A DNA stretch of 6,669 bases from Oscillospiraceae bacterium (GCA_020024175.1 JAHHUB010000094.1:1-6669), one strand, 5' to 3'. Counted from the stretch's first letter, positions 1-6,410 are shown. Notes: generated by a model from the sequence alone, not told the origin. Translations and numbers: made by a program.

Positions 1-318
1 TTTCATTTCTTTCTGGTCAATTTTTCCGTTTCTGATAACCACAACAGGAGAACCTGATATGATTTTTCTTGCTGTGGTACTTTTCAGTGTAATTACTGAC
101 AATAAAACTTCAAAAGATACCAAAGTCAATATGGGCAAAGCTCCCACTAAAAAAGGAATTTTAGGGTCCTGAATAGGGAGAGTTGCTATATTGGAAATTA
201 TTATTGTAGTTACAAGTTCAGAAGGCTGAAGTTCACCAAGCTGACGCTTACCCATAATTCTCATTCCAAAAACAATGAGAGCGTATAATACAATCGTTCT
301 TACAACTATGACACTCAT
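1..318 (-). CDS. DUF421 (YetF-like) membrane protein, N-terminal part
   Basis: This reads leftward from ATG at 318-316 and stays open for 106 codons to the window edge, so the C-terminal part is missing. The product resembles the DUF421/YetF family of Firmicutes membrane proteins, whose biochemical role is not settled. What supports this: a hydrophobic helix at about residues 3-18, the family-like stretch MGKRQLGELQPSELV at 22-36, a second hydrophobic segment at about 36-47 leading into LPIQDP, a third at about 56-78, then the start of the soluble domain with SGSPVVVIRNGKID at 88-101. GGTGG (330-326) lies 7 bases before the ATG. An in-frame GTG at 324 would add two residues, but it is too close to that site. 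The gene is divergent from the DUF2500 gene. Family assignment is by recalled motif similarity; function is unknown to me. Confidence 0.85.
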   Translation of the reverse strand, partial: MSVIVVRTIVLYALIVFGMRIMGKRQLGELQPSELVTTIIISNIATLPIQDPKIPFLVGALPILTLVSFEVLLSVITLKSTTARKIISGSPVVVIRNGKIDQKEMK

Positions 319-396
319 TAGCACACCACCAAAGTTAATTTATATAATTTTATTATTAATCTAATTTTATGAAATATACAAAATGAAAGGAAATAA
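319..396. promoter_or_regulatory. AT-rich divergent promoter region
   Basis: This 78-base spacer separates two genes that start away from each other, so it must carry the minus-strand DUF421 promoter and probably also the promoter for the DUF2500/radical SAM pair. On the plus strand, TATACA at 375-380 could be a -10 box with TTATTA at 353-358 as a poor -35, spacer 16. On the minus strand several TATAAA-like words occur. The region is so AT-rich that these matches have little weight. No operator palindrome or riboswitch is evident. Confidence 0.35.
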
Positions 397-750
397 ATGA
401 TGTTTTTTGATATTATTACTCCTCTGTTTTTTATTATTTTTATATGTGTATTTATATATATATTAGTTGGAAATATCAGACAATGGCATAAAAATAATCA
501 ATCTCCCATAGTTGATGCCGATGCTAAAATAGTTACCAAACGCCAGCACAGAACAACTCACCACAATGGAACTGACAATATACCTCATTCATCCACAAGT
601 TATTATGTAACTTTTGAATTTAAAAGCGGAGACAGATTGGAGCTTTGTGTAAAAGGCAGTGAATATGGACTGCTTGCCGAAGGAGATAAGGGTACACTTA
701 AATTTCAGGGAACCCGATATTTGGGATTTGAAAGGAACATAAATGAATAA
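397..750 (+). CDS. DUF2500 family membrane-anchored protein
   Basis: A 117-residue protein with one hydrophobic N-terminal segment (about residues 5-25) followed by a small soluble domain. It ends in GDKGTLKFQGTRYLGFE (96-112), which matches the closing signature of DUF2500 proteins such as E. coli YhhM, as I recall them. The middle (about 40-86) fits alternating beta strands, including YYVTFEFKSGDRLEL at 69-83, with a His/Thr/Ser-rich loop at 51-68. The family has no established function. The helix would anchor the domain at the cytoplasmic membrane; which side it faces is not shown by the sequence. GAAAGG at 385-390 precedes two adjacent ATGs (397 and 400); either could be used. Its last 8 bases overlap the start of the radical SAM gene, implying one transcript and perhaps translational coupling. 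Length and ending look complete. Confidence 0.8.
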   Translation: MMFFDIITPLFFIIFICVFIYILVGNIRQWHKNNQSPIVDADAKIVTKRQHRTTHHNGTDNIPHSSTSYYVTFEFKSGDRLELCVKGSEYGLLAEGDKGTLKFQGTRYLGFERNINE

Positions 751-1639
751 TTTAATGAAAGAATGTCGTCTTTGTCCCAGAAATTGCGGTGCAGACAGAA
801 CCAAATCCACAGGTTTCTGCGGAGTGGGTGAAAAAATAAAAGTGGCAAGAGCTATGCTTCATCAATGGGAAGAACCTCCCATAAGCGGTGAAAAAGGTTC
901 GGGAGCCATTTTCTTTTCAGGCTGTAATCTCAAATGCTGTTTTTGTCAAAACAAAACTATTTCCAAAGAGCATTTGGGGAAAGAAATCACAGAAAAAGAA
1001 CTGGCAGAACTTTTTTTAAAGCTTCAGGATATGGGAGCGGAAAATATAAATTTAGTTACAGCAGGGCATTATGTGCCCCAAGTGATTGAAGCTTTGAAAA
1101 TTGCAAAGCCAAAGCTTAATATTCCGGTTGTTTATAATACAAGCAGTTATGAAAAATCAGAAACTCTTAAAATGCTGGAGGGGTATGTAGATGTATATTT
1201 ACCGGATTTAAAATATGTAAGCTCCGAAATGGGACAAAAATACTCCCATGCCCCTGATTATTTCAGTGTTGCATCAAAAGCTGTAAAAGAAATGAAAAGA
1301 CAAGTGGGAGACAATGTATATGATGACAGAGGAATGCTGAAAAAAGGCATTATTATAAGACATCTTATTATGCCAGGAGGATATAAGGACTCTATTGATG
1401 TGCTTAAATATATTTCGGAAAACTATGACACTGAAAAAATCCTTGTCAGCATAATGAGTCAATATACACCCCAGGGAATAAGTGAATATAAGGAACTGAA
1501 CAGAAAACTTTTCACTATGGAATGTCAAAAAGTTATGGACTGTGCCGACAAATTTAAAATAAACGGTTTTATGCAGGATAAGGAATCGGCAAAATCAGAA
1601 TTTACACCGGAATTTACTTCAAATAACATATTATTTTAA
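743..1639 (+). CDS. PflX/COG1313-type radical SAM protein
   Basis: A 298-residue radical SAM protein related to pyruvate formate-lyase activating enzymes. The SAM-cleaving iron-sulfur cluster motif is GCNLKCCFCQN, with cysteines 61, 65 and 68 in CxxxCxxC spacing. An N-terminal cysteine group (C8, C11, C15, C26 in CRLCPRNCGADR...GFCGVG) fits the extra Cys motif of the COG1313 PflX group and may bind a second metal site. NLVTAGHYVP (103-112), YLPDLKY (152-158) and RHLIMPG (206-212) fit the barrel strands of this group. Members are often annotated as glycyl-radical enzyme activators, but no glycyl-radical enzyme is encoded nearby, so the substrate is unknown. AAAGGA at 731-736 lies 6 bases before ATG 743; ATG 755 is a second possible start. 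It overlaps the DUF2500 stop by 8 bases. No clear intrinsic terminator follows. Family confidence is high, function low. Confidence 0.87.
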   Translation: MNNLMKECRLCPRNCGADRTKSTGFCGVGEKIKVARAMLHQWEEPPISGEKGSGAIFFSGCNLKCCFCQNKTISKEHLGKEITEKELAELFLKLQDMGAENINLVTAGHYVPQVIEALKIAKPKLNIPVVYNTSSYEKSETLKMLEGYVDVYLPDLKYVSSEMGQKYSHAPDYFSVASKAVKEMKRQVGDNVYDDRGMLKKGIIIRHLIMPGGYKDSIDVLKYISENYDTEKILVSIMSQYTPQGISEYKELNRKLFTMECQKVMDCADKFKINGFMQDKESAKSEFTPEFTSNNILF

Positions 1640-1728
1640 TTAATATCCAGTAATATTATAAAAAAACCCATAAATTTATAAAAAAACTGTAAAAAAATAA
1701 TAAATTTGTATTTATCCATTTTTTACCA
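1640..1728. other. AT-rich spacer after the radical SAM gene
   Basis: Only about 13 of these 89 bases are G or C. I see A-runs and weak AT-only inverted repeats such as ATAAATTTAT, but no GC-stemmed hairpin followed by a T-run, so the preceding pair has no recognisable intrinsic terminator here. The A/T-rich stretch could act as an UP element for the promoter that follows. I see no coding potential. Confidence 0.5.
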
Positions 1729-1757
1729 TTGAAATTTAGTGATAAATATTGTAAAAT
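1729..1757 (+). promoter_or_regulatory. Sigma-70-type promoter for the pur leader
   Basis: TTGAAA (1729-1734; 5 of 6 matches to TTGACA) and TAAAAT (1752-1757; 5 of 6 to TATAAT) are separated by an ideal 17 bases, with A/T-rich DNA upstream. Transcription would begin near 1764, giving a leader of about 280 bases before purE. This is the best promoter match in the intergenic region and the most likely driver of the purine operon. No PurR box (CCGAAC-type inverted repeat) is seen around it, so control is more likely exerted in the leader. Confidence 0.68.
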
Positions 1758-1810
1758 ATTAATAAAGATGTCGGTTAGGTTTTTAACTTTTTTAACAGAA
1801 GGGGAAGCAT

Positions 1811-1933
1811 ATGGGGATAGTAAATATTATTAAAAAATCAGGGCGCTGCTGCACTGACATATCCATAAAAACAAGGTACAGGGTTTTTTGCGCCTTTTTG
1901 CACCCTCTGATTGAATTTGGAAAATTAAAATAA
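1811..1933 (+). CDS. Possible 40-residue leader peptide or small protein
   Basis: ATG at 1811 follows AAGGGG (1799-1804) with a 6-base gap, as good a ribosome binding site as any gene here, and reads 40 codons to TAA at 1931. The peptide is basic (8 Lys/Arg against 2 acidic residues) and has three cysteines, in GRCC (11-14) and FCAF (26-29). No signal peptide or clear membrane helix is visible; residues 25-34 are only mildly hydrophobic. Its three arginines use CGC, AGG and AGG, although AGA dominates in the neighbouring genes, and its GC-rich middle coincides with the possible hairpin. The stop lies 12 bases before the terminator stem, so a terminating ribosome would abut it. It could be an attenuation leader peptide, an independent small protein, or a chance frame over structured RNA. 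I recognise no homolog. Confidence 0.45.
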   Translation: MGIVNIIKKSGRCCTDISIKTRYRVFCAFLHPLIEFGKLK

Positions 1934-1945
1934 AATATCTATGTC

Positions 1946-1977
1946 GAGTTGCGTGATTTTTTACGCAGCTCTTTTTT
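1946..1977 (+). terminator. Intrinsic terminator upstream of purE
   Basis: GAGTTGCGT (1946-1954) pairs with ACGCAGCTC (1963-1971) in an uninterrupted 9-base stem with one G-U pair and an 8-base loop, followed by six T (1972-1977). This is a textbook Rho-independent terminator on the plus strand. It lies between the only good promoter and purE, with no convincing promoter after it, so either it is a conditional attenuator or purE relies on partial readthrough. Confidence 0.87.
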
Positions 1978-2047
1978 GTTTAAATTTTTTGGAAACCCAT
2001 GACATATTAATTATTTAAAAAATAAACCAAAAACGGAGGACTTTGTT

Positions 2048-2542
2048 ATGAAAAAATCTATTGCAATTATTATGGGAAGTGACAGCGATTTGCCTGTTGT
2101 AATGCCGGCTGTTGATTTACTTAAAGAACTTGATATTCCTGCTACAGTAAAGGTTATGAGTGCCCACAGAACACCTGCTCAAGCCGCAGAATTTTCTGCA
2201 AATGCTAAGAAAAACGGTTACGGAGCTATCATTGCCGCAGCAGGAAAAGCAGCTCACCTTGCTGGAGTATTGGCAGCACATACCACTTTGCCTGTAATCG
2301 GAATTCCTGTTAAATCTTCCACTTTGGATGGATTGGACGCTCTCCTTGCTACAGTTCAGATGCCTAAAGGCGTACCAGTTGCCACAGTTGCTATAGACGG
2401 AGCTTACAATGCAGCTTTGCTTGCTGTTCAAATGCTGGCAATAACTGATGATGAACTGGCTCAAAAACTTGACAAAATGAAAAAAGATATGGAAGAAAGC
2501 GTTTTGGCAAAGGATAAAGCTTTGGAAGAAAAACTCAAATAA
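2048..2542 (+). CDS. purE: PurE, N5-CAIR mutase (class I type)
   Basis: PurE interconverts N5-carboxyaminoimidazole ribonucleotide and 4-carboxy-AIR (CAIR) in de novo purine synthesis, acting in the cytoplasm; family members are octamers. At 164 residues it has the usual length. Visible motifs are GSDSD (10-14) and SAHRTP (38-43), binding nucleotide phosphate and carrying His40; AAGKAAHL (64-71) with the second conserved His70; then LPVIGIPV (81-88) and VQMPKGVPVATVAI (103-116). These fit class I rather than the class II AIR carboxylase pattern. Lys67 replaces the Gly found in E. coli (GGAAHLPG); I recall this form in other Clostridia. The C-terminus (about 135-164) is a charged helix. GGAGG at 2035-2039 lies 8 bases before ATG. 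It is the first gene of the operon; no purK is in view. Confidence 0.95.
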   Translation: MKKSIAIIMGSDSDLPVVMPAVDLLKELDIPATVKVMSAHRTPAQAAEFSANAKKNGYGAIIAAAGKAAHLAGVLAAHTTLPVIGIPVKSSTLDGLDALLATVQMPKGVPVATVAIDGAYNAALLAVQMLAITDDELAQKLDKMKKDMEESVLAKDKALEEKLK

Positions 2543-2575
2543 GATATAACCGATAAAAACAGAGGGGTGAAATTT

Positions 2576-4003
2576 ATGACTGGTTCAATCCATGAAGAAT
2601 GCGGAGTATTCGGAATATTTGACACCAATAACGAATATGATGTAACTTCAATTACATATATGGCTCTCTATGCTTTACAGCACAGAGGTCAGGAAAGCTG
2701 CGGCATTGCTGTAAATGATGACGGAGTTATTTCCGTTTATAAAGATGTGGGACTTGTACCCGATGTATTTAACAGAAAAGTTTTTGATCAATTAGGCGAT
2801 GGCAATATCGCTATGGGTCATGTCAGATATGCAAAGAAAGAACAGGCTGACAGAGCTAATGCTCAACCCTTATATGTTCGTCATGTAAAAGGTCCTATGG
2901 CAATCGGATATAATGGTGCTTTGACTAACGGTGCAGAACTTCGCCATGAATTGGAGCTTACAGGTGCTATTTTCCATACCACCAACGATGCTGAAGTTAT
3001 TTCCTATATCATCACCAAGGAAAGACTCACTTCAAAATCAATCGAAGAATCTATGGAAAAAGCTTTGTACAAATTAAAGGGAGCATACTCCATTGTGGCT
3101 ATGTCCCCCAAAAAACTCATAGCTGCAAGAGATGAAAATGGTTTCAGACCTCTGTGTATAGGAAAGCTTGGAGATGCTTATGTTGTTGCATCTGAAAGCT
3201 GTGCATTTGATACCATTGGAGCTAAATTTATAAGAGATGTAAAACCCGGTGAAATTATTGTGATAGACCAAAATGGCATGAGAACCATAGAAACTCACTG
3301 CGGAAAGAAAGGTCATATCTGTGTATTTGAATATGTTTATTTTGCAAGACCTGATTCTGTTATTGAAGGTTCCAGCGTTCATGAAGCCAGACTCAGAGCA
3401 GGAGCTATACTGGCTAAATCAGCCCCTGTAGACGCAGATGTAGTTATCGGTGTACCTGACTCAGGTTTGGACAGTGCATTAGGTTATTCCAGAGAATCAG
3501 GAATTCCTTACGGTGTAGGATTCATCAAAAACAGATATATTGGCAGAACATTTATTCAGCCCACTCAGGCTCAAAGAGCAAATTCGGTAAGAATTAAGCT
3601 GAATGTTCTCGGTGCTACAGTAAAGGGCAAGAGGGTAGTGCTTTTGGATGACTCTATTGTAAGAGGAACCACCAGTGCCAATATTATTAAAAATTTAAAA
3701 GAAGCAGGAGCTACAGAAGTTCATGTCAGAATTTCATCTCCACCTTTTGTAAGCCCCTGTTTCTTTGGAACAGATGTTGACAGCAAGGAAAACCTAATTG
3801 CCTGCCGTATGACAGAAGAAGAAATAAGAAAAGAAATAGGTGCTGACAGTTTGGCATTCCTGTCAATCGAACAAATGAAACAAGTTCCCAATGTACCTGA
3901 TTTTGATTTCTGTGTGGGCTGTTTTACAGGAAAATATCCTGTTCCAGTTCCGGAATGTCAGGAATGTGATAAATTCAAAAAAAAGATAAGTGAAAATAAA
4001 TAG
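2576..4003 (+). CDS. purF: PurF, glutamine PRPP amidotransferase (Fe-S type)
   Basis: PurF catalyses the first committed step of purine synthesis, PRPP plus glutamine to phosphoribosylamine, and is the usual feedback target of purine nucleotides. The protein is 475 residues. A short propeptide (MTGSIHEE) precedes Cys9, the N-terminal nucleophile of the glutaminase domain after cleavage; GHVRYA (81-86) and GYNGALTN (111-118) are glutamine-site elements. The phosphoribosyltransferase domain has the PRPP loop VVLLDDSIVRGTT (354-366). Cys249, Cys395, Cys446 and Cys449 align with the four [4Fe-4S] ligands of the B. subtilis enzyme, which makes it oxygen-labile. A further CxxC (Cys461, Cys464) lies in the tail. 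AGAGGGG (2561-2567) is 8 bases before ATG 2576. The in-frame GTG at 2567 overlaps that site, so I reject it. The gene starts 33 bases after purE. Confidence 0.95.
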   Translation: MTGSIHEECGVFGIFDTNNEYDVTSITYMALYALQHRGQESCGIAVNDDGVISVYKDVGLVPDVFNRKVFDQLGDGNIAMGHVRYAKKEQADRANAQPLYVRHVKGPMAIGYNGALTNGAELRHELELTGAIFHTTNDAEVISYIITKERLTSKSIEESMEKALYKLKGAYSIVAMSPKKLIAARDENGFRPLCIGKLGDAYVVASESCAFDTIGAKFIRDVKPGEIIVIDQNGMRTIETHCGKKGHICVFEYVYFARPDSVIEGSSVHEARLRAGAILAKSAPVDADVVIGVPDSGLDSALGYSRESGIPYGVGFIKNRYIGRTFIQPTQAQRANSVRIKLNVLGATVKGKRVVLLDDSIVRGTTSANIIKNLKEAGATEVHVRISSPPFVSPCFFGTDVDSKENLIACRMTEEEIRKEIGADSLAFLSIEQMKQVPNVPDFDFCVGCFTGKYPVPVPECQECDKFKKKISENK

Positions 4004-4029
4004 ATAACCAAAAGAAAGGACATACAGAT

Positions 4030-5067
4030 ATGAGCAAGAGTTTCAGCGATAGCTATAAAGCAGCAGGAGTTGATGTAACAGCCGGTTATAAAGCTGTTGA
4101 ACTTATGAAATCCCATGTTGCAAGAACTGTAACAAAGGGTTGCTTAGACGGCATAGGCGGTTTCGGTGGTGCATTTGAACTGGATATGACAGGTATTAAT
4201 AAGCCTGTTTTGGTATCAGGTACAGATGGTGTGGGTACAAAACTTAAACTGGCATTTATGCTTGATAAACATGATACAGTTGGTATTGACTGTGTGGCAA
4301 TGTGTGTAAATGATATTATTTGCTGCGGTGCAAAACCTCTTATTTTCCTTGATTATATTGCTCTTGGAAAGAATGTTCCGGAAAAAGTTGCAGATATTGT
4401 TAAAGGTGTAGCAGACGGCTGTGTTGAAACAGGTACAGCTTTGGTAGGCGGCGAAACTGCTGAAATGCCCGGATTTTATCCTATTGATGAATATGATGTA
4501 GCTGGTTTCAGTGTAGGTGTTGTGGATAAAGACAAGATAATAAACCCCGAAAATGTAGCAGAAGGAGATGTTATGATTGCACTTCCTTCATCAGGTGTAC
4601 ATTCCAATGGTTTTTCGTTGGTAAGAAAAGTTTTCCACTTGGACAAGCACCCGGAAAATATAAATAGAGAAGTTTTGGGCAGCACATTGGGTGAAGTTTT
4701 GCTCACACCTACAAAGCTTTATGTTAAACCTGTTCTTGATCTTATTTCAAAGGTCAATGTAAAGTCCATTGTTCATGTAACTGGCGGTGGATTCTATGAA
4801 AATATTCCGCGTGCTCTAAACGACCACACAAAAGCTGTTGTAAACAAAGATAAAGTAAAGGTTCTCCCTATTTTTGAACTTATTCAAAAAGAAGGAAATA
4901 TCCCTGAAAGAGATATGTTCAACACATTTAATATGGGTGTGGGAATGATTACAATAGTTTCCAAAGATGAAGCTGATAAGGCTTTGTCCGTACTCAAGGA
5001 TAACGGTGTGGACGCTTATATTATTGGTGAAATCCAAAAAGGCGAAAAGGAAGTAGAAATTATCTAA
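4030..5067 (+). CDS. purM: PurM, AIR synthetase
   Basis: PurM (phosphoribosylformylglycinamidine cyclo-ligase) closes the imidazole ring of FGAM using ATP to give AIR. It is a cytoplasmic homodimer of the PurM/PurL ATP-grasp-unrelated superfamily. The protein is 345 residues, the usual length. Motifs in order: GTDGVGTK (64-71), DCVAMCVNDIICCGA (87-101) with the metal/ATP-contacting Asn-Asp, GGETAEMPGFY (140-150), SSGVHSNGFSLVRK (187-200), TGGGFYENIPRAL (251-263) and MFNTFNMGVGM (296-306). All conserved landmarks are present and I see no truncation. AAAGGA (4015-4020) lies 9 bases before ATG. It starts 26 bases after purF and is followed after 30 bases by purN, the enzyme acting two steps earlier; purL/purQ, which link the two steps, are not in the window. 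Confidence 0.96.
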   Translation: MSKSFSDSYKAAGVDVTAGYKAVELMKSHVARTVTKGCLDGIGGFGGAFELDMTGINKPVLVSGTDGVGTKLKLAFMLDKHDTVGIDCVAMCVNDIICCGAKPLIFLDYIALGKNVPEKVADIVKGVADGCVETGTALVGGETAEMPGFYPIDEYDVAGFSVGVVDKDKIINPENVAEGDVMIALPSSGVHSNGFSLVRKVFHLDKHPENINREVLGSTLGEVLLTPTKLYVKPVLDLISKVNVKSIVHVTGGGFYENIPRALNDHTKAVVNKDKVKVLPIFELIQKEGNIPERDMFNTFNMGVGMITIVSKDEADKALSVLKDNGVDAYIIGEIQKGEKEVEII

Positions 5068-5097
5068 CCTATTTATATTTTGAAAGGTATGAATACA

Positions 5098-5688
5098 ATG
5101 AAAAATATAGCAGTTTTGGTTTCAGGTGGCGGCACAAATTTTCAGGCACTTATTGACGCTGAAAAAACCGGCATAATTAAAAGCGGACATATAAAACTCT
5201 GTATTTCTTCCAGCAAACTTGCCTATGCTTTGGAAAGAGCTAAAAATAATGGTATTAAATCCGTTGTTATCCGCACAAAGGATTTTTTGAGCCGTGAGGA
5301 TTTTGACAAAGCCATGATAAAGACTTTGGAAGAAAATGAAATTGATTTAATTGTGTTAGCGGGCTATTTGAATATTCTTTCAAAAGAACTTACTGATAAA
5401 TACCCAAACAGAATTATCAATATTCACCCATCGCTGATACCATCTTTCTGCGGTGAAGGTTTTTATGGGCTGAAAGTTCATGAAGAAGCCCTTAAATATG
5501 GTGTAAAAGTAACAGGTGCCACTGTACATTATGTAAATGATGTGGTGGATGGTGGAAACATTATCATGCAGAAAGCTGTATATGTCAAAGAGGGAGATAC
5601 TCCCGAAATTCTGCAAAAACGAGTTATGGAAGAAGCAGAATGGAAGATTTTGCCCGAAGCTACGGAAATGGTTTGCAGAAACTTGTAA
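5098..5688 (+). CDS. purN: PurN, GAR transformylase (10-formyl-THF dependent)
   Basis: PurN transfers a formyl group from 10-formyltetrahydrofolate to glycinamide ribonucleotide. The protein is 196 residues. It has the phosphate loop VSGGGTNFQALIDA (8-21), the folate-site segment VLAGYLNILS (86-95), and INIHPSLIPSFCGEGFYG (107-124) carrying catalytic Asn108 and His110. Asp151 in VVDGGNI completes the Asn-His-Asp triad. Cys118 sits where many bacterial enzymes have Pro (SFPGKGFYG); I recall this Cys form in Clostridia. Start choice: GAAAGG (5082-5087) is 10 bases before ATG 5098 but only one base before ATG 5089, and TTG 5080 overlaps it, so 5098 is preferred; it also gives the family's usual MKNIAVLVSGGG start. 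Gaps are 30 bases to purM and 17 to the cyclohydrolase gene. Confidence 0.94.
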   Translation: MKNIAVLVSGGGTNFQALIDAEKTGIIKSGHIKLCISSSKLAYALERAKNNGIKSVVIRTKDFLSREDFDKAMIKTLEENEIDLIVLAGYLNILSKELTDKYPNRIINIHPSLIPSFCGEGFYGLKVHEEALKYGVKVTGATVHYVNDVVDGGNIIMQKAVYVKEGDTPEILQKRVMEEAEWKILPEATEMVCRNL

Positions 5689-5705
5689 CGAAAGGATTAA
5701 AACAT

Positions 5706-6410
5706 ATGATTATGCGTAAAATCTCGGAAGAACTTTCCGAAAATACATATCCTGGCAGAGGAATAATCGTTGGAAAAACCACTGACGGTGAAAAAATGAT
5801 TGTGGCTTATTTCATTATGGGAAGAAGTGTAAACAGCAGAAACAGAGTTTTTGTACAGGAACATGCAGGAATAAGAACAGAAGCTTTTGATCCGGCAAAA
5901 CTTTCCGACCCATCACTGATTATTTATCATCCTGTAAGAACTTTGGGGCAAACTCTCATTGTTACAAACGGAGACCAAACTGATACAATTTATGAAATGA
6001 TGGCTATGGGCAAAAGTTTTGAAGATGCTTTGAGAACCAGAACTTTTGAACCTGATGAACCAAACTTCACTCCCAGAATTTCCGCAATAATAAACAACGG
6101 AAACTACAGAATGTCAATTTTAAAGAGTGCAGAAGGCAATGGAAATACAGCCAGAAGATACTTCTTTGATTATGAAAATCCTCTTCCGGGACAAGGACAT
6201 TTTATACACACTTATAAATGTGACGGAAATCCAATCCCATCTTTTGAGGGGGAACCTCAGTTAGTGGAAATCGGAAATGAAAATATAGATGAATTTACAA
6301 ATATGGTTTGGAATAATCTGAATAATGACAACAAAGTTTCCCTTTACACAAGATTTATTAACATTAAAACAGGGGAATTTGAAACAAGAATAGTAAATAA
6401 AAACAAGTAG
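5706..6410 (+). CDS. purO: PurO-type IMP cyclohydrolase
   Basis: A 234-residue protein of the IMP cyclohydrolase-like (PurO) family, first described in archaea and unrelated in fold to the cyclohydrolase domain of bacterial PurH. It should close FAICAR to IMP, the last step of the pathway. Supporting features: N-terminal YPGRGIIVGKTTDG (15-28), AYFIMGRSVNSRNRVF (34-49) with conserved Arg/Ser/Asn residues, VTNGDQTDTIYEMM (86-99), DEPNFTPRISAII (117-129), and a C-terminal YTRFINIKTGEFETRI (214-229). AAAGGA (5691-5696) is 9 bases before ATG 5706; an upstream in-frame ATG at 5640 lies inside purN and lacks a site, so I reject it. Placement directly before an AICAR transformylase that lacks its own cyclohydrolase domain strongly supports the role. 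The symbol follows the archaeal name; some databases just say IMP cyclohydrolase. Confidence 0.9.
   Translation: MIMRKISEELSENTYPGRGIIVGKTTDGEKMIVAYFIMGRSVNSRNRVFVQEHAGIRTEAFDPAKLSDPSLIIYHPVRTLGQTLIVTNGDQTDTIYEMMAMGKSFEDALRTRTFEPDEPNFTPRISAIINNGNYRMSILKSAEGNGNTARRYFFDYENPLPGQGHFIHTYKCDGNPIPSFEGEPQLVEIGNENIDEFTNMVWNNLNNDNKVSLYTRFINIKTGEFETRIVNKNK

Larger units (their letters stand above)
1764..2047 (+). promoter_or_regulatory. purE operon leader with candidate attenuator
   Basis: Between the inferred start of transcription and purE lie a ribosome binding site, a 40-codon ORF, a possible structured segment and a strong intrinsic terminator. The structured segment has a base stem pairing 1836-1843 (AATCAGGG) with 1905-1912 (CCTCTGATT without its last T): 8 pairs including one G-U. 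An alternative stem pairs GGCGC (1842-1846) with GCGCC (1890-1894), so the two compete at the base. GCTGC, present at 1845-1849 and 1848-1852, could pair with GCAGC (1965-1969) in the terminator's 3' arm and so act as an antiterminator. The order promoter, fold, terminator, biosynthetic gene suggests transcription attenuation. I find no purine, ZTP or ykkC/PRPP riboswitch core. The pairings are seen by eye; the regulatory role is inferred. Confidence 0.45.

Noticed and set aside
1641..1657. AT-only inverted repeat after the radical SAM gene as a terminator
   Set aside because: The stem is only A-T pairs and is followed by A-runs rather than a T-run on the plus strand.
1764..1945. Known purine, ZTP, THF or ykkC/PRPP riboswitch in the purE leader
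   Set aside because: The conserved loop and junction words of these classes could not be found by eye; a covariance search would be decisive.
1989..2017. Second promoter directly before purE (TTGGAA with TATTTA)
   Set aside because: The -10 matches only 3 of 6 positions in AT-rich DNA; too weak to claim.
2567..2575. GTG start of purF three codons upstream of ATG 2576
   Set aside because: The GTG shares its G with the AGAGGGG ribosome binding site, so there is no room for initiation; ATG 2576 has ideal spacing and gives the expected short propeptide.
5080..5097. TTG (5080) or ATG (5089) start of purN
   Set aside because: Both overlap or touch the GAAAGG ribosome binding site; ATG 5098 has suitable spacing and matches the family N-terminus.
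589..5616. Minus-strand open frames of 70-115 codons opposite the DUF2500, radical SAM and pur genes
   Set aside because: They lie opposite strongly supported genes, have unconvincing composition and show no recognisable domains.
5640..5705. 22-residue N-terminal extension of the cyclohydrolase from ATG 5640
   Set aside because: It lies within the end of purN, has no ribosome binding site of its own, and the family motif begins shortly after ATG 5706.
5537..5719. 60-codon plus-strand frame overlapping the end of purN
   Set aside because: It is out of frame with purN and the cyclohydrolase, both well supported across the same bases, and resembles no protein I know.
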